DNA of 64,000 nucleotides. Origin: Epinephelus fuscoguttatus (lineage: Eukaryota; Chordata; Actinopteri; Perciformes; Serranidae). The notes beneath the pieces are model-generated. The model did no database searches and had not been told where the DNA came from. It worked only from the letters and a program-made list of their open reading frames with translations. The DNA is taken from assembly GCF_011397635.1 (NCBI RefSeq), contig NC_064758.1:17390513-17454512 (forward strand), in the 5' to 3' direction. The position numbers and the translations under genes were made by a program. This document shows positions 11,030 to 22,491 of the stretch, piece after piece. Positions within the stretch are counted from its first letter, which is position 1, and the number at the start of each line of letters is the position of its first letter.

Positions 11030-12381
11030 CAAAACAGACATTTCTATTTGTCGAAAGAGATTTTCTGCTTTGCACTGCCTCTTACCTGACTCATTGCTTT
11101 GCAAATGTTCATGTAGACTTACTGTAGCTCAAGTATGTGTATATTATGAAGGAAATATAATAACTTTACTCTACTGATATACTCACTACAAAAGCATAAC
11201 TATTGCTGAACAACAGCCACTGTGGCCTCAAGACACAATGACAGTAGCCTGCTGTAAAATGGTAAATGCTAAAATGGAGCATAACAGAAGAACAAGCAGA
11301 GAATAGTCATACAGGCAGCAAACTGACTCAGCAAATGGCAGTTTCAACAATATCTTAATGCAACAGCTAAAATTAGCCAGATCAAGTAAAGTTGTAGCAG
11401 TACAGCCCCAATGAATTTAGTTGAAATGTGATTCTCAGACTGAGAAGCAAAAAAACAACTGGAGCGTCTCCACTTTTGACTGAGTCCCTGGTCTACAACT
11501 GGGCCTCCTGGCCTATCCCCAATAGGATAGTTAATTCCTTACTGGACAAATGTGTATTCTATACTGTAACTGTATGGTGCCACATATGCTGCTGCAGTTT
11601 ATAGTTTTGGCAGAGAGCCCAGTATCATCTGACTTCTCCTGTGAACTGAAGTGTTCTCCATATTCTAATAAATAATGATAATAATCTTAAATTATGATCA
11701 TATGTGCTTTTGTCATTGCGTTTGCACACTATTCTTGAGCCGTTCACTTTAATTTGTACGTCCAGTTGTTTTTAAATGTGCTATACAGATAAATACAGAT
11801 AAATTTGATTTGATTTGATTTAAAGAATACTTCAGCTACTGACACATTATACTCGTTAATCCATAGGTATCATTTACACTGTATGCTGGGGACACACCAC
11901 TTTTTGAAATGGCCAATTTTGTCCCCATCACTTCTTAAAAGCATAAATTGTTCTGAAAAATAGCTTGCACCAAGAAATGTTAACTAACAAATGAGAATGC
12001 TTTGAGAGAGGTTTATTTGCACCATATGGAAACATACAATGCAATGTCAATACAGAAGAAATAAATGTGCATTGTCCAGAAAAGTGCATACACAAGCCGA
12101 TCAGTAACTTACCAAATTCTTGACACAGTTTCTTCTTGTCCAAATTTCACACATCACATATGAGCTATTAAAGCCCAGGGGTATATAAATCTATTAAAAT
12201 GAATAATGTATCATTGATGTGAATAGGTGCAACATGCATATTTAGAGAGGATATTACCCCAAACAATGGAGAAGAAAAGAGTAAATCATGCCAACATGTG
12301 TGTTGACGCAGCAGGGATAACATTAAATAAGAAAAGTGGATCTACAGGTGGAAAATATTTGAAAGCAACAGAATGCCCATT
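11030..12381. other. Gene-free interval between actr8 promoter and il17rb 3' end
   Basis: No exon seen. The part near 11745-11822 (tgctatacagataaata… then gatttgatttgattt) looks like the 3' tail of a fish LINE/SINE. The rest shows nothing I can name. Confidence 0.4.
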
Positions 12382-12387
12382 TTTATT
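12382..12387 (-). terminator. Putative il17rb polyadenylation signal
   Basis: TTTATT on plus (AATAAA on minus), about 490 bases beyond the il17rb stop codon. It is the nearest clear signal. Confidence 0.35.
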
Positions 12388-12873
12388 TCAAATTGTCAGC
12401 TGATTTTTTTTTTCTTTACATAAAATAGACATTTCCACCACAAATTGGTGAGAAAAAATTCACCAGAATGCAGGAAATGAAGTGTTTGACTCTCAAAATT
12501 TCCTGGGGGAAACCAGACCTCCCACCAAATGTTGAAACAAAACCTGATGCACATAAACAAGTATCTCATTTCTTAAATCGATTCCACAAAATAGAAAAGA
12601 GAAGCTGTCTTTGTTGCCCGTTTATCTAACGGAGCATGTTTAAGGTGGAAAACAGGAAACTTGAAAAACCACAGAGGAAATACTGACAAAAACCCGTAGG
12701 GCCAAGATGAGTATAGGTCTGTGCCATCTCTAAAAAAAATAAATAAAAAATGCAATTTACAAAGCACAATTAAAGACTCAGCTATTCACCAGTCAACTAT
12801 TTTGATGCATCCTCTTTATCCATCAATCTAAATATTTTCATTACAGATGTTTAAACAACAGCAACCACAGATC

Positions 12874-15800
12874 TCAATGGTTCCCCTCTCTGAAAATGCT
12901 TGACTGACGTCCACCCAGCTTTTCTACAGCTTCTCTTATGTTCACTGTACACTTTTCACTGTAGGCAATCTCTGGTCTGAAGATCAGATTGGACATCTTC
13001 TTGCCATCCTGACTCTGGGTATGAAGACTCCTGCACAGCTTGTTCAAATCCTTCATCAAACAAAAAGTCTTGCAGGCCCCCAGTTGCGGCGCCAGGTTAC
13101 AAGGCTTCTTGTCCTGCTGCTCACCCAGCTGCACCACCCAGAACTTAGCCAAGTAGCTGGCGCTCTTTGCATGGCTCGCCACCATATTAAGAATCAGGGG
13201 GTAAAGGTCATGAGCTGCAGCTGGGATGGAGGGTTCTGGGAAGGTGTGGTTGAGAGGAGAGTGGCTGGGCTGTGATGAAGGCTGAGAGAAGAGAACAGAG
13301 TGTTTTTTTTAAATCACTCCTCATCATACAGCAAAAAATAAATAACTATTCCACACAACTTACAATTTCTACCTGTGGGCAAACGATGAGCACTCTGTGT
13401 GCAGCTTTAAGTTGTTCTGCCAGCCAGCGCATTGGCCCCAGCTCTGCGATCTTCCCCTGCTGCCACATGTCGACAGCCACACTGCAGCCGCCGTGCCACT
13501 GCAGGAACTCAGCCAGCTCTACTACGGCCCGCTGGAAGGCTGAATTTTTAGCAGGGTACACCACAAGGACAGGGATGGGGATCGGAGGAGATGTAGGCAA
13601 CTTTTTGAAACCCAATAAGGTGGCAAAGCTGGCTCCACACCTTTTATCTGGAGAGTAACAAACATAGGGAAGGACATGGTGGTTGTCATCAAGGTATTTC
13701 TGAATTTGTTTCTGGTGAGCCAAAGCTTGTTTCATTTCAGCACTTCTTTAATCCACGTTTCAAATCTAGCAGGGGAAGCATGTTTCTTGAGCAAGATAAC
13801 AAGAGTTTTAGCCACAAGAGTGGTTAAAGGTGAGCTACTTTGCAATGCATTAGAAAGATAGTTCAATAGTAACTGAGAACATGTCAAAGCATGTGAACAA
13901 GATTGGTGAGTGAGCACTTGCATCTGCATTTTCTCACATTCATCATCTGCAATTTTGTTGCCTTAGGCAGAGATGTGAGCAGGCCGTTGTTTTGCAGTCA
14001 CAAGTAAGTGTCAAGTCTTTGCACTCAAGTCCCAGTAAAGTTCCTGGTCCTAAAACTGGAGTTTCAAGCTCCAAACAATCATAAAGCGCTCTTCACTGAA
14101 TGTAATGCCATTTTAACAACAGAGTAATACTATATTACATTTTACAAATATCATGAATGTTTCATAAAATTTGTACTTGTTTATTCTAGTGTTCATTAAC
14201 ATAACATTAGTTCGTCATGGTTCTCTCCTGTAACTATACTGGATGTTGTCAGATTGGTTCAAACTGAACGGATCATCCAGCGAATTAAGTGTCGACTTGC
14301 TGGGAATGAATAGCGTTATGTTAGTTGATTCAGGAAATTAAGGGAAATGAATTGATCTGTGTTACACTTTTTAAAGAAGATGCACTTTAATCTTTGCTTG
14401 GGGGAAGGTATCAAATGTTTTCAAGTCAAAAGGCTCAAGTCCAAGTCAAGCTGCAAGTCTTACAGTGTTTGATTTTGTCATGTCGAGTCTAAAGTCATCA
14501 AATTTGTGACTCGAGTCTGACTTGCTTTCTTTCATGTGACTCAGGTCCACACCTCTGCCTATAGGTCCTCTGTCAACTAAATGTAATTTAAAAAGTCCTG
14601 TACTTACACAGTATGTAGCAGGAACTCAGGATAATCAAGCCAACCAGTCCTCCGAAAATGGCCACCACTATGCCAGTGAAGTTGACGTCACCATGGACAG
14701 CTACTTTACTTGATTCTGCACAAACACACACAAAACACACGTCTCATTTTCCTTCATGTAATTATGTTTAAATTATACTAACCGTGTTTTAAGTAATCGT
14801 GGAATCTTACCTGAGGTGGTCTCAGCTGCAGTGAAATATTTAAAAAAGTATCGTTAAAGACAGAGTATCAACATCTTTGTTGTAGGGTAAGATACATTAT
14901 ACAGTATGTACATGCACAAGTAATTGAGATCGCTCACCTGTAGGAACTGTAGCAGGCTTTGTTTTGGCAGCTGAAGAAAACAGAGAAGAAGGTTAAAACT
15001 TTTAAATACTTTTGCTGCCTGTATGGAAACAACATAGCAGAGATTACAAAACACATTTTTATCTCCTACATAACATGTACCCTTCACATTTTGATAACGA
15101 GCCTTAAAAAATGAGATGTGAACTAAATGCTTTTGACTCGTACTGAGTTTACTACCTCACAGTGTGGATTACAAACAATAGTCACATTAAAACGTCATGA
15201 GAGTAAAAAGTGAGACTTGAAAAATGACCTTACTTGCTGGACGAGGTACTCTGATCATGGTAAACTTGTAAGAGAATCTCTCTGGCGGACCCAGAGGGAG
15301 ACTGGCAGCTTGGATTACATAGAAGCCATAGCTTGCTTTTACCAAATAATAAAACCATTTCTAGAATCGAAAAAATTACAGTCATTGCATTGAATTTACT
15401 TTCAACCTGCCATACCCTTTGGTAGGTCTGTCATTTTAAACTCATGCTGTGCAGACAATTGCTAATTAAACAACACAGAAACAATTAGTCAAGATTCTAT
15501 CCATGATACCTGCTCGGATCCTCGGAGGTATGGCTCGGCAAAAGCCGGGTGGTATTCACAATGGTACGGTGTTTGCCCCGAAATCACGATCCGAATGCCA
15601 GTCAGGTATTCATGACTACCTGCAAAGGGACAGAAGATGTCAGAGATCCTGCCTGACTAAAGACAGTATGTGTAAATATATTACATATACCATCTAACTG
15701 TTCTCTCATCCTTTCCTTCCCTTTACCCCTTCCTCCTTCTCCTGTTTACCCTTCCACACAGCAACATATCCCACAACCACACACACATACAAACATTTAT

Positions 15801-18079
15801 ACACACAAAAACACACCCCACCACTTTTAAGTTAAATCCACAGTCCCCGCCAACTCTAACACCACACCACTGTACCAACACTGTATCCTCAAAACTCACC
15901 CACAACCCTACACAAACCTACTTGTTATTGTTGCTTGGTCTTAGCAATGTCAATAAGTGTTATTTCACAGTGAATGCTCTCTATTGTATGTGCCATTGTT
16001 ATACCCATTTTGTGTCATATTAGTTGCATAAAGTTGCACTTACAGTTTACTTATGTATTTATCTACACTTACATATCACATTCAGAAGAATGAGAGAGAT
16101 GCAAGGTCACCATGGCATTGACCTTTGACCACCAAAATCTAATCAGCTCATCAATGAGTCCAAATGAACGCCAATTTTGAGGAAATTCCCTGAAGGTGTT
16201 CTTGAGATACCGCCTTCACAAGATTGAGACATACAAGATCACAGTGACTTTGACCTTTGACCTGTGACCACCAAAATCAAATCAGTTCATCATTAAATCC
16301 AAGTGGGCGTTTGTGCCAAATTTGAAGAATTTACAGTGGGACAGATTGACAGAGAACTGTAATTGTAATTTCATTTACATTGTGTATTCTTTGTGTTTTC
16401 AAATACTTCAAATGTCTACACCTCTTAACCTCCCACCTAGATACAAAATCCTGCAGGATACGCCAGGTGTGAAACACACCCTAGAGTGTCGGAGCCAATA
16501 CTTGCGGCAGACGAAAGAGTGTGAAAACAATGGGTAGGGGCACCGCTCCCTGCTGCAGACAGAAAGGTGTGAAACAAACCCTAAGAGGCGGTCCTCAGGT
16601 TTAAATGTTTAACCTTCCCCATGCTCTGGGTCTTTCTTCATTCTGACCGCTCGTCTGCTGATTGACCTTTTCTTTGCAAAGAAAATAAAAACCTTGTCGG
16701 CCGGCAGATATCTCTATTTCATTATTCACCAGCAGCAGAGAATTTCCACAACAGAACCCACAAACATAATGCCTGTTTTTGCTGTCTCTCTATGATCAGG
16801 GGGTCTCCTGTCTCATTTCTGCTATATATACACATTTCTGATAATTCTAGGTTTTAGAGTTTTATGTATTTTGTGTTTCTATTAACGGAGGATGTTCATA
16901 ATTCTAATTTTTATGATTTTCTACATAAAATGACCTCTCCTATGTCATACAAATTTCCCATTTTTGACAATAATTTTGTATAAAAATGGTACTTCTGGGG
17001 TGCAGTGTTTTAAAAATCTATTAGGGGGCTCCTACATTTTGAGTGTGTGCCTGCGAAATTATTTCAGCTTAGCCTAAGCGTTTTTGCTTTATGCCTAGTG
17101 CCTACTGTTGGTCACCTCAACCAGACCAAAGTCCTGTTTGTAATGAAAAAAAAGTCAAGAGTTCCTGGCAAATCTCTTCTGTCATATAATAAACATTGGT
17201 GTAACAACTCTGGCTGTTTTAACAAATGATCAGTATAACCAATAAGCTACTTTTTGTATTTAAAAGACATATTGAATGATTGGTTCAAGACTCAGAGAAG
17301 TGTTTGGAAAGTCAACAACATCAGGTGGTTTTATGAGTTGAATGATGTGGAAATGAATATTAAATGTGCTGTCACCTACCATCAATGTTGACTGCCCAGC
17401 TTATGTTCAACATATCTTCTCCTCTTACTTTCACCAGCATCACGGTCAGGTTTGCCAGCTCAGAAGGAGAGGGTTCACTGCTAGGAGGCAAATCTGTAAG
17501 AGACAACAGTGGTGTTCACACTTTATAATAATACAAATTGTATTATAATAATAATAGCCTAATAATAAAATTGGCAATGCAACTGTGTTTGTTATCAAGT
17601 CATGCCTTTATATTCATTAGTCTTTAGGCTATTTTGGTGGGTTATATTTAGGGGCAATGGAATTTCCACTACTGTCATTCTGCCTGATGATTTCAATATC
17701 AATAAAAAAAATACAGCTTAAAGTTCTGGAGAATAAAACTGAATCACACAGAGCAAAAAAGATTAAAAGACTGGTCCCTGCATCTCTGTTTTTGACCAAA
17801 CCCTATTGTAGGTTCGAAGCCAACATGATATTGACATCAAAGTCTCATCTCATCAAGAATATGAATGAAAAATAACTTACCATTAAATTCATGACACTGC
17901 ACTTTCTGCAAAGAAATCCCAAAAATGAGCTACATCAGTTAAATCACTTTTAATTTTAACTTAAACAAGTAATGGCTCAGTCGCCAAAGTCTTTAACTTA
18001 CAATTTCTTGTGATGTCACCTGGGCTGCAACAAAGGACATGAGAATCAGTGTGGCACCCCACATCATCATCATCGTCAT
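12874..18079 (-). CDS. il17rb: Interleukin-17 receptor B (SEFIR receptor), 10 exons
   Basis: Single-pass cytokine receptor; IL-17RB binds IL-17B and IL-17E (IL-25) in mammals and signals through Act1 by its SEFIR domain. Exons in transcript order: 18002-18079, 17881-17905, 17380-17493, 15510-15619, 15234-15360, 14938-14970, 14811-14825, 14608-14715, 13373-13647, 12874-13281; total 1293 nt, 430 residues. Start ATG 18077-18079 opens a Met-rich signal peptide (MTMMMMWGATLILMSFVAAQ). The ectodomain has VQC, NLT and NIS sites and a fibronectin-like part (GIRIVISGQTPYHCEYHP). The membrane helix is FTGIVVAIFGGLVGLIILSS. The SEFIR domain begins IPVLVVYPAKNS and includes MWQQGKIAELGPMRWLAEQ and a second half HDLYPLILNMVASHAKS. 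The symbol rests on sequence similarity plus position next to chdh and actr8. Another IL-17R paralogue is less likely. Confidence 0.88.
13975..14573. repeat. hAT-like MITE in il17rb intron, copy 1
   Basis: Ends carry inverted caga(g/a)(g/a)tgtg motifs: taggcagagatgtg on the left, and cacacctctgccta on the right. Eight-base flanks (gccttagg/cctatagg) are similar but not identical. The inner part is shared with 57715-57975, e.g. agtgtcgacttgctgggaat and gattggttcaaact. No coding capacity. The hAT assignment is inferred from end motif and flank length. Confidence 0.6.
16085..16335. repeat. Dispersed repeat with two ~120-bp units (il17rb intron)
   Basis: Two tandem copies of a unit containing gacctttgaccaccaaaat or gacctgtgaccaccaaaatc, followed by aatcagttcatca. 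This unit is widespread in teleost genomes (from memory). Class unknown. Confidence 0.55.
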
Positions 18080-18189
18080 CAGCAGCAGCAGCACCTGGTT
18101 GGACCGCAAAAAAATGTAGACAATAAAATGAGCTTTTACAATCGCCAATATCTGGATAACTACTGTCCTACGGTGGGTGCACTTGTTCA

Positions 18190-18250
18190 ATGAACTCTCA
18201 GTTTTTCTGTGTTAACTTATACATACAACACCCCCAAGTAGCCCCGCCCA
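18190..18250 (-). promoter_or_regulatory. Putative il17rb promoter (GC box, TATA-like)
   Basis: Reading minus: a GC box gggcggggc at about 18240-18248, then tgtataag near 18220-18227, some 140 bp upstream of the ATG. An acceptor-like …ccaaccag at about 18096 could also mean a further 5' UTR exon. The motifs are seen; their function is inferred. Confidence 0.35.
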
Positions 18251-18284
18251 CAAGCCAGTCAAGCCAGTCTCCACCTCAAACTGT

Positions 18285-19665
18285 GTTGTTTTGCGGTTCG
18301 TGTACATAGTAGGCATTACGGTAAGAGCGCGTAAGAATGGACTTCAAAATAAAAGCTACATTTCGGTGAATGTTATAAGCCTACATAAACAACGATATTT
18401 CTATTGATAGGCAACTTCTAAATTATTCAGTAAGTCAGTCAGTCTGTCAATGATAAATAGATAAATAAGTATGAATAATGAAATTAATGATGATAAAATA
18501 AAAATAACTGTAGTAAACTGTGTTTCAGTCAAAACACTGAATTCACAACTTCCATGTAACCATCTGAACTGAGAAGGAACATAGCTCATATGAGAGGATT
18601 TAGAGGGCTTTAATTTGAAAATCCACATCAGAATGTCCTGAAATGACACTCTGGGGTAGCCTGCTATCAGTCCCAAGTGAAATAAGTCTGTGGCAACAGG
18701 TAATTTCCTTTAAATTAGAATATGAATTTGGAGGGATAATGGCTCATATGTGAGCTTTTAAAGGGCTTTTATTTTTAAACTCTACATCAAAATGGCATGA
18801 TACTGTCTGAGAGACACTCTAAAGTGGTCTGCTATCAATCTTAAGTAACATTCGTCTATGCAGTAGGGTGTTTCCTTTTCATACCATCTGAATTGAGAGG
18901 GAACATAGCACATATTAGAGTACTTAGAGGGCTTTAATTTTGAAAATCCACATCGGAATGTCCTGGAATGACACTCTGGGGTAGTCTGCTATCAGTTCCA
19001 GGTGAAATAAGTCTGTGGCCTTTTCCTTTAAATTAGAATATGATTTTGGAGGGATAATGGCTCTTATGTGAGCTTTTAAAGGTCTTTTATTTTTAAAGTC
19101 TACATCAAAATGGCGTGTTACCATCAGAGACACACTTTAAAGTGGTCTGCTATCAAATCTCAAGTCACATTTGTTTGTGGTAATGGGTCATTTCCCCTTA
19201 ACTGACAGGGATTAGCTAGTGTATGACATTTGATAGGGCTTTAATTTTGAAATCTTTACATCAGAATATCCTAACATTGTCTGAGCTACACTCTGAGGCA
19301 GTGTTATTTTAAAGTCAGATTTGTCTTTGGAAATGTATTCTTTATCGTGAAGTTTGACTAATTTTTCACACAATTGTAATTCAATTTTTGACTGAAATAC
19401 AGTTTACTTGTGGTAGTAATTATTTTTTAACCATAATTAAGTACATGTACTATTCAATATTATTCATGTTGTTTTATGTACTTTTTGTTTATGAATATTA
19501 TTCATGTTTTTTGTTTTCATCTTATTTATGTATTCATGTAAGCAACAGACTGACTTGTTGAATGTTAAAGTGCCTCACCTTCACCAGACCGTAGCTTTTC
19601 TTTTGAAATCAGCTCTCACACGCTCTTACCGTAATACCTACTACATACACGAAGCGCAAAATAAC
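18285..19665. repeat. Inverted-arm block with ~165-bp tandem monomers
   Basis: Arms 18285-18333 and 19617-19665 are inverted copies, by eye about 42 of 49 bases alike; both contain the motif attacggtaagagcg. Between them, about 18540-19340, lie five diverged tandem monomers of roughly 165 bp. They alternate as two types (A: ctctggggtag…gaaataagtctgtgg; B: ttggagggataatggctc…taaagtggtctgctatcaa), in the order A-B-A-B-A'. No target-site duplication is evident. The block fills the head-to-head gap between the il17rb and chdh start regions. It may be a non-autonomous DNA element or a mirrored promoter duplication. Confidence 0.75.
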
Positions 19666-19724
19666 CTGGGGCTAGTTTGACCATCTCGTTTAAAGTGAAA
19701 CCTGGCAGGACCCCAGCAAAAAAG
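19666..19724 (+). other. Putative chdh 5' UTR exon 1 (3' end)
   Basis: A strong 5' splice site (aaag|gtaagt) follows position 19724. It can pair with the acceptor at 22461-22462 just upstream of the chdh start codon. The transcription start is not defined. This is inference from splice signals. Confidence 0.4.
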
Positions 19725-20813
19725 GTAAGTTCCGCCTTTTTCTGTGATTTAATTCAGCTACTCACTTCTGTTCAACGACTCTAGCATCACTTCGGTTTGA
19801 ACTAAACGGAACGTTAGTTTGTAAAGGTAACGTTAGTTAACTCCATACACTGCTGTAAACTGCACACGACGTAAACGGTAAATCTCAACAAACGTAACCG
19901 TAATGATACAAACTCCAGAAACATGTATCAGCCGCGTTGTAACATCAGCTTAACTCCTTTAACAATATTAAATGCACTTTAAACGTGTCTTAAAGCGTTT
20001 GAATGTGTTTTAATAGAGCAGAAATGTGTCCAACGATGCAGCCAAGTCCAGCAGCAGACCTATAGACCCAGACCGTTGCTCTGATAAGCTAACGGTTGCG
20101 AAATTGGCCTTTCGTCATAAACTTTTAATTTAGTCCACCCTTAAAACATAAGTCAGTGAAACTTGGAGACAGTCTGCTGTTTCCCACCTGTAAATGTGTC
20201 GGTGTCTTTTAGAGGGTATTTAACGACATATGAGGCTGTTTGCTGAGTTCAGCTTGCCGTTGAAACTGCTGGTGAGTTGCTGGTTTTATTGCCATGACAG
20301 TCCTGACCTATTTACCGCTGCATTGACCTGAATGAGAGGACTACACTTGAGCCATAAAATAAAATATTAACAAGATCAAATTGCAGCACTTGCTCTTTAA
20401 CCTTTTCCACATAATAGACATGATACACACTTTCTCTCAAACACACACACTTTCCTGTTGCTCCTCTGCACAAAATTATCAGATTTCCTTTTTAACCTGA
20501 CTCAGTATGGTACTGGGGCCATATCAACAGGCTGCATTATCAGTGAGACTGCAGCAGAAACCAGACACACAAGAGACTATTTGCCCAAGGTAAGCATTTG
20601 GTACTCGATCAGTCAAACATTAAAGGTGAAACATAAACCTCTCTCTACAGCAGCAGTGAATGGGCCATGACGTTTAACCAGGGCTCAGGTCAGGTATTCC
20701 CAGTTGTTCATTTAACTGCAGGTAACTTTTAATTTTTAATTTCAGTTCAATCACAAGCGGAGACTATGAGAAGGACAAGGTTTGGCTAAAGTACCAAAAA
20801 CTGATAAAATGTC

Positions 20814-21806
20814 TAGGGATGCACCAAAATGAAAATTTTTGGCCGAAGCTGAATAAAATTAAACGCTTGGCCGAGTACCAAGTACCGAATACCGTTGTTT
20901 AGTTTTTCATTAGTTTTTGCAGATGAACCCCCACGAGATTAGTGTTGTTATGGTATCAAAATTGGGACCCACGGTACAATACTAGTGAAATTATCACGGT
21001 TCTGAGTAGTATCAGGATACCACAGCAAAAATGAGGCAGATGTGCCTTTTGTCATTTATAAAAAGATAAATCACATCTCTATAATGCATCAATGATATTT
21101 CAATGGAATAAATTACATATTGACATATTCATACTTCAAAAACAGCATCAATAAGTGATTAACATAGCGGGGATCAAAATAAAATAAATAAATAAAATAA
21201 AAATCAACCAGCCACCCTCCTCCCCAGACAAGTAAAGAACAGTCCCTAAAGTGCGGTGAGGTTTGTGGGCCGTTACCTGCCACAAAGAGAGAAATGTGAA
21301 CGGCTCGTTTCTCCTCAGACACGCCACATACCTGTGTGCTGCCACGGCTCGGCTGTCCAGGTACTTTTGAGCAGTCATGACGCCAAGAAGAGGACATTAT
21401 TGGAGCCGGACTTCTCTGTCGCCAGTAAGCCTATAGGTCGCCGTATTTGACAGGAATACGTTCCTGTCTGTGTCTGTGACCCCTGTTCAACCCACAACCG
21501 GCGGGATTCGTCTTTCGTTTCTGCTGCTGGTTGAAATCTGTACTCACACAGCCTGCTGAATGATTTATTTTGCTCGAACAAAACTATTTTTAGTCGCAAA
21601 TGCGAGTGCAGTGACGGACAGAGTAAAATGTCGCCACACTGCCGACATTTTACTCCGTCCGTCACCGCACGCTGTTTGATTGCGTTATCAAAACACGCCG
21701 CTATTATTCGGCATTGCTTTTCACTTATTCCACCGAATACCGAATGTGTGGTTTTTGCAATATTAGGTCGAATATATTCGGTCACCGAATATTCGGTGCA
21801 TCCCTA
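20814..21806. mobile_element. Non-autonomous hAT element in chdh 5' intron
   Basis: 993 bp with terminal inverted repeats tagggatgcacc…ggtgcatcccta and a perfect 8-bp target-site duplication aaaatgtc (20806-20813 and 21807-21814), diagnostic of hAT transposons. There is no transposase. Inside lie ttcggtcaccgaatattcgg-type subterminal sequence and a strong hairpin at 21611-21665. The minus ORF over 21375-21785 has no recognisable domain. Confidence 0.88.
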
Positions 21807-22491
21807 AAAATGTCAGCCAAAAGCCTATCTGTAACCGACAATGCATATTCAGGACAGGACACAAATGAGCAATGTTGTAGCACCCAAGATAAGTCTCAGT
21901 CTCAAAACCACTTTTTGAAGCTCTCAACCACATTTTTACTTGGTCTTGTCTCGGTCTCAGACAGATCAGACTTGGAGTTTTATTGCATGACCGGTCAAAA
22001 GCACAGCTGTGGAGGTATCACGAAATTGCGTGTTTAAAAAAAGGAGTGTTGAGTAAAAATGGTGATGTTGATTTCAGCTCCTTAGTGTTTGTGTTTATTT
22101 TCTCACAGAAAACAAGGGAAAATTACCACACATAAAATTCACCTCTGTAATCTCCTTTGGATTATTTTATCAAGACATTTCTCAATATACTTACATACAG
22201 TATATGGCAATAATAGAGGTGAATGAAGAGGAATCTTTGTCTTACGTGTGTATTGTGGAATGTGGATTTCAATTTCACATTGTTTTAAGGAGTGTCTGTG
22301 GTTTGTATGTTCTCCATTTTTTCATAAGTTTGTCATGCAGTGTGGGACTCACCCTGCCTTGATGCAATGATGAGTGAGACAGTGAGATACACTAGTTTGA
22401 GTCTCCGTTTCGTCTTGCCCCCTCAGGTGCATCCTAATGTGTCCTGTTGTTGTGTTTTACAGTGAATAAAGAAAACCCTCCCTAGGCCAGG

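Noticed and set aside
13272-13658. 128-codon plus-strand ORF
   Set aside because: It is antisense to the il17rb SEFIR exon.
21375-21785. 136-codon minus-strand ORF as a gene
   Set aside because: It lies wholly inside a non-autonomous hAT element and shows no recognisable domain or splice context.
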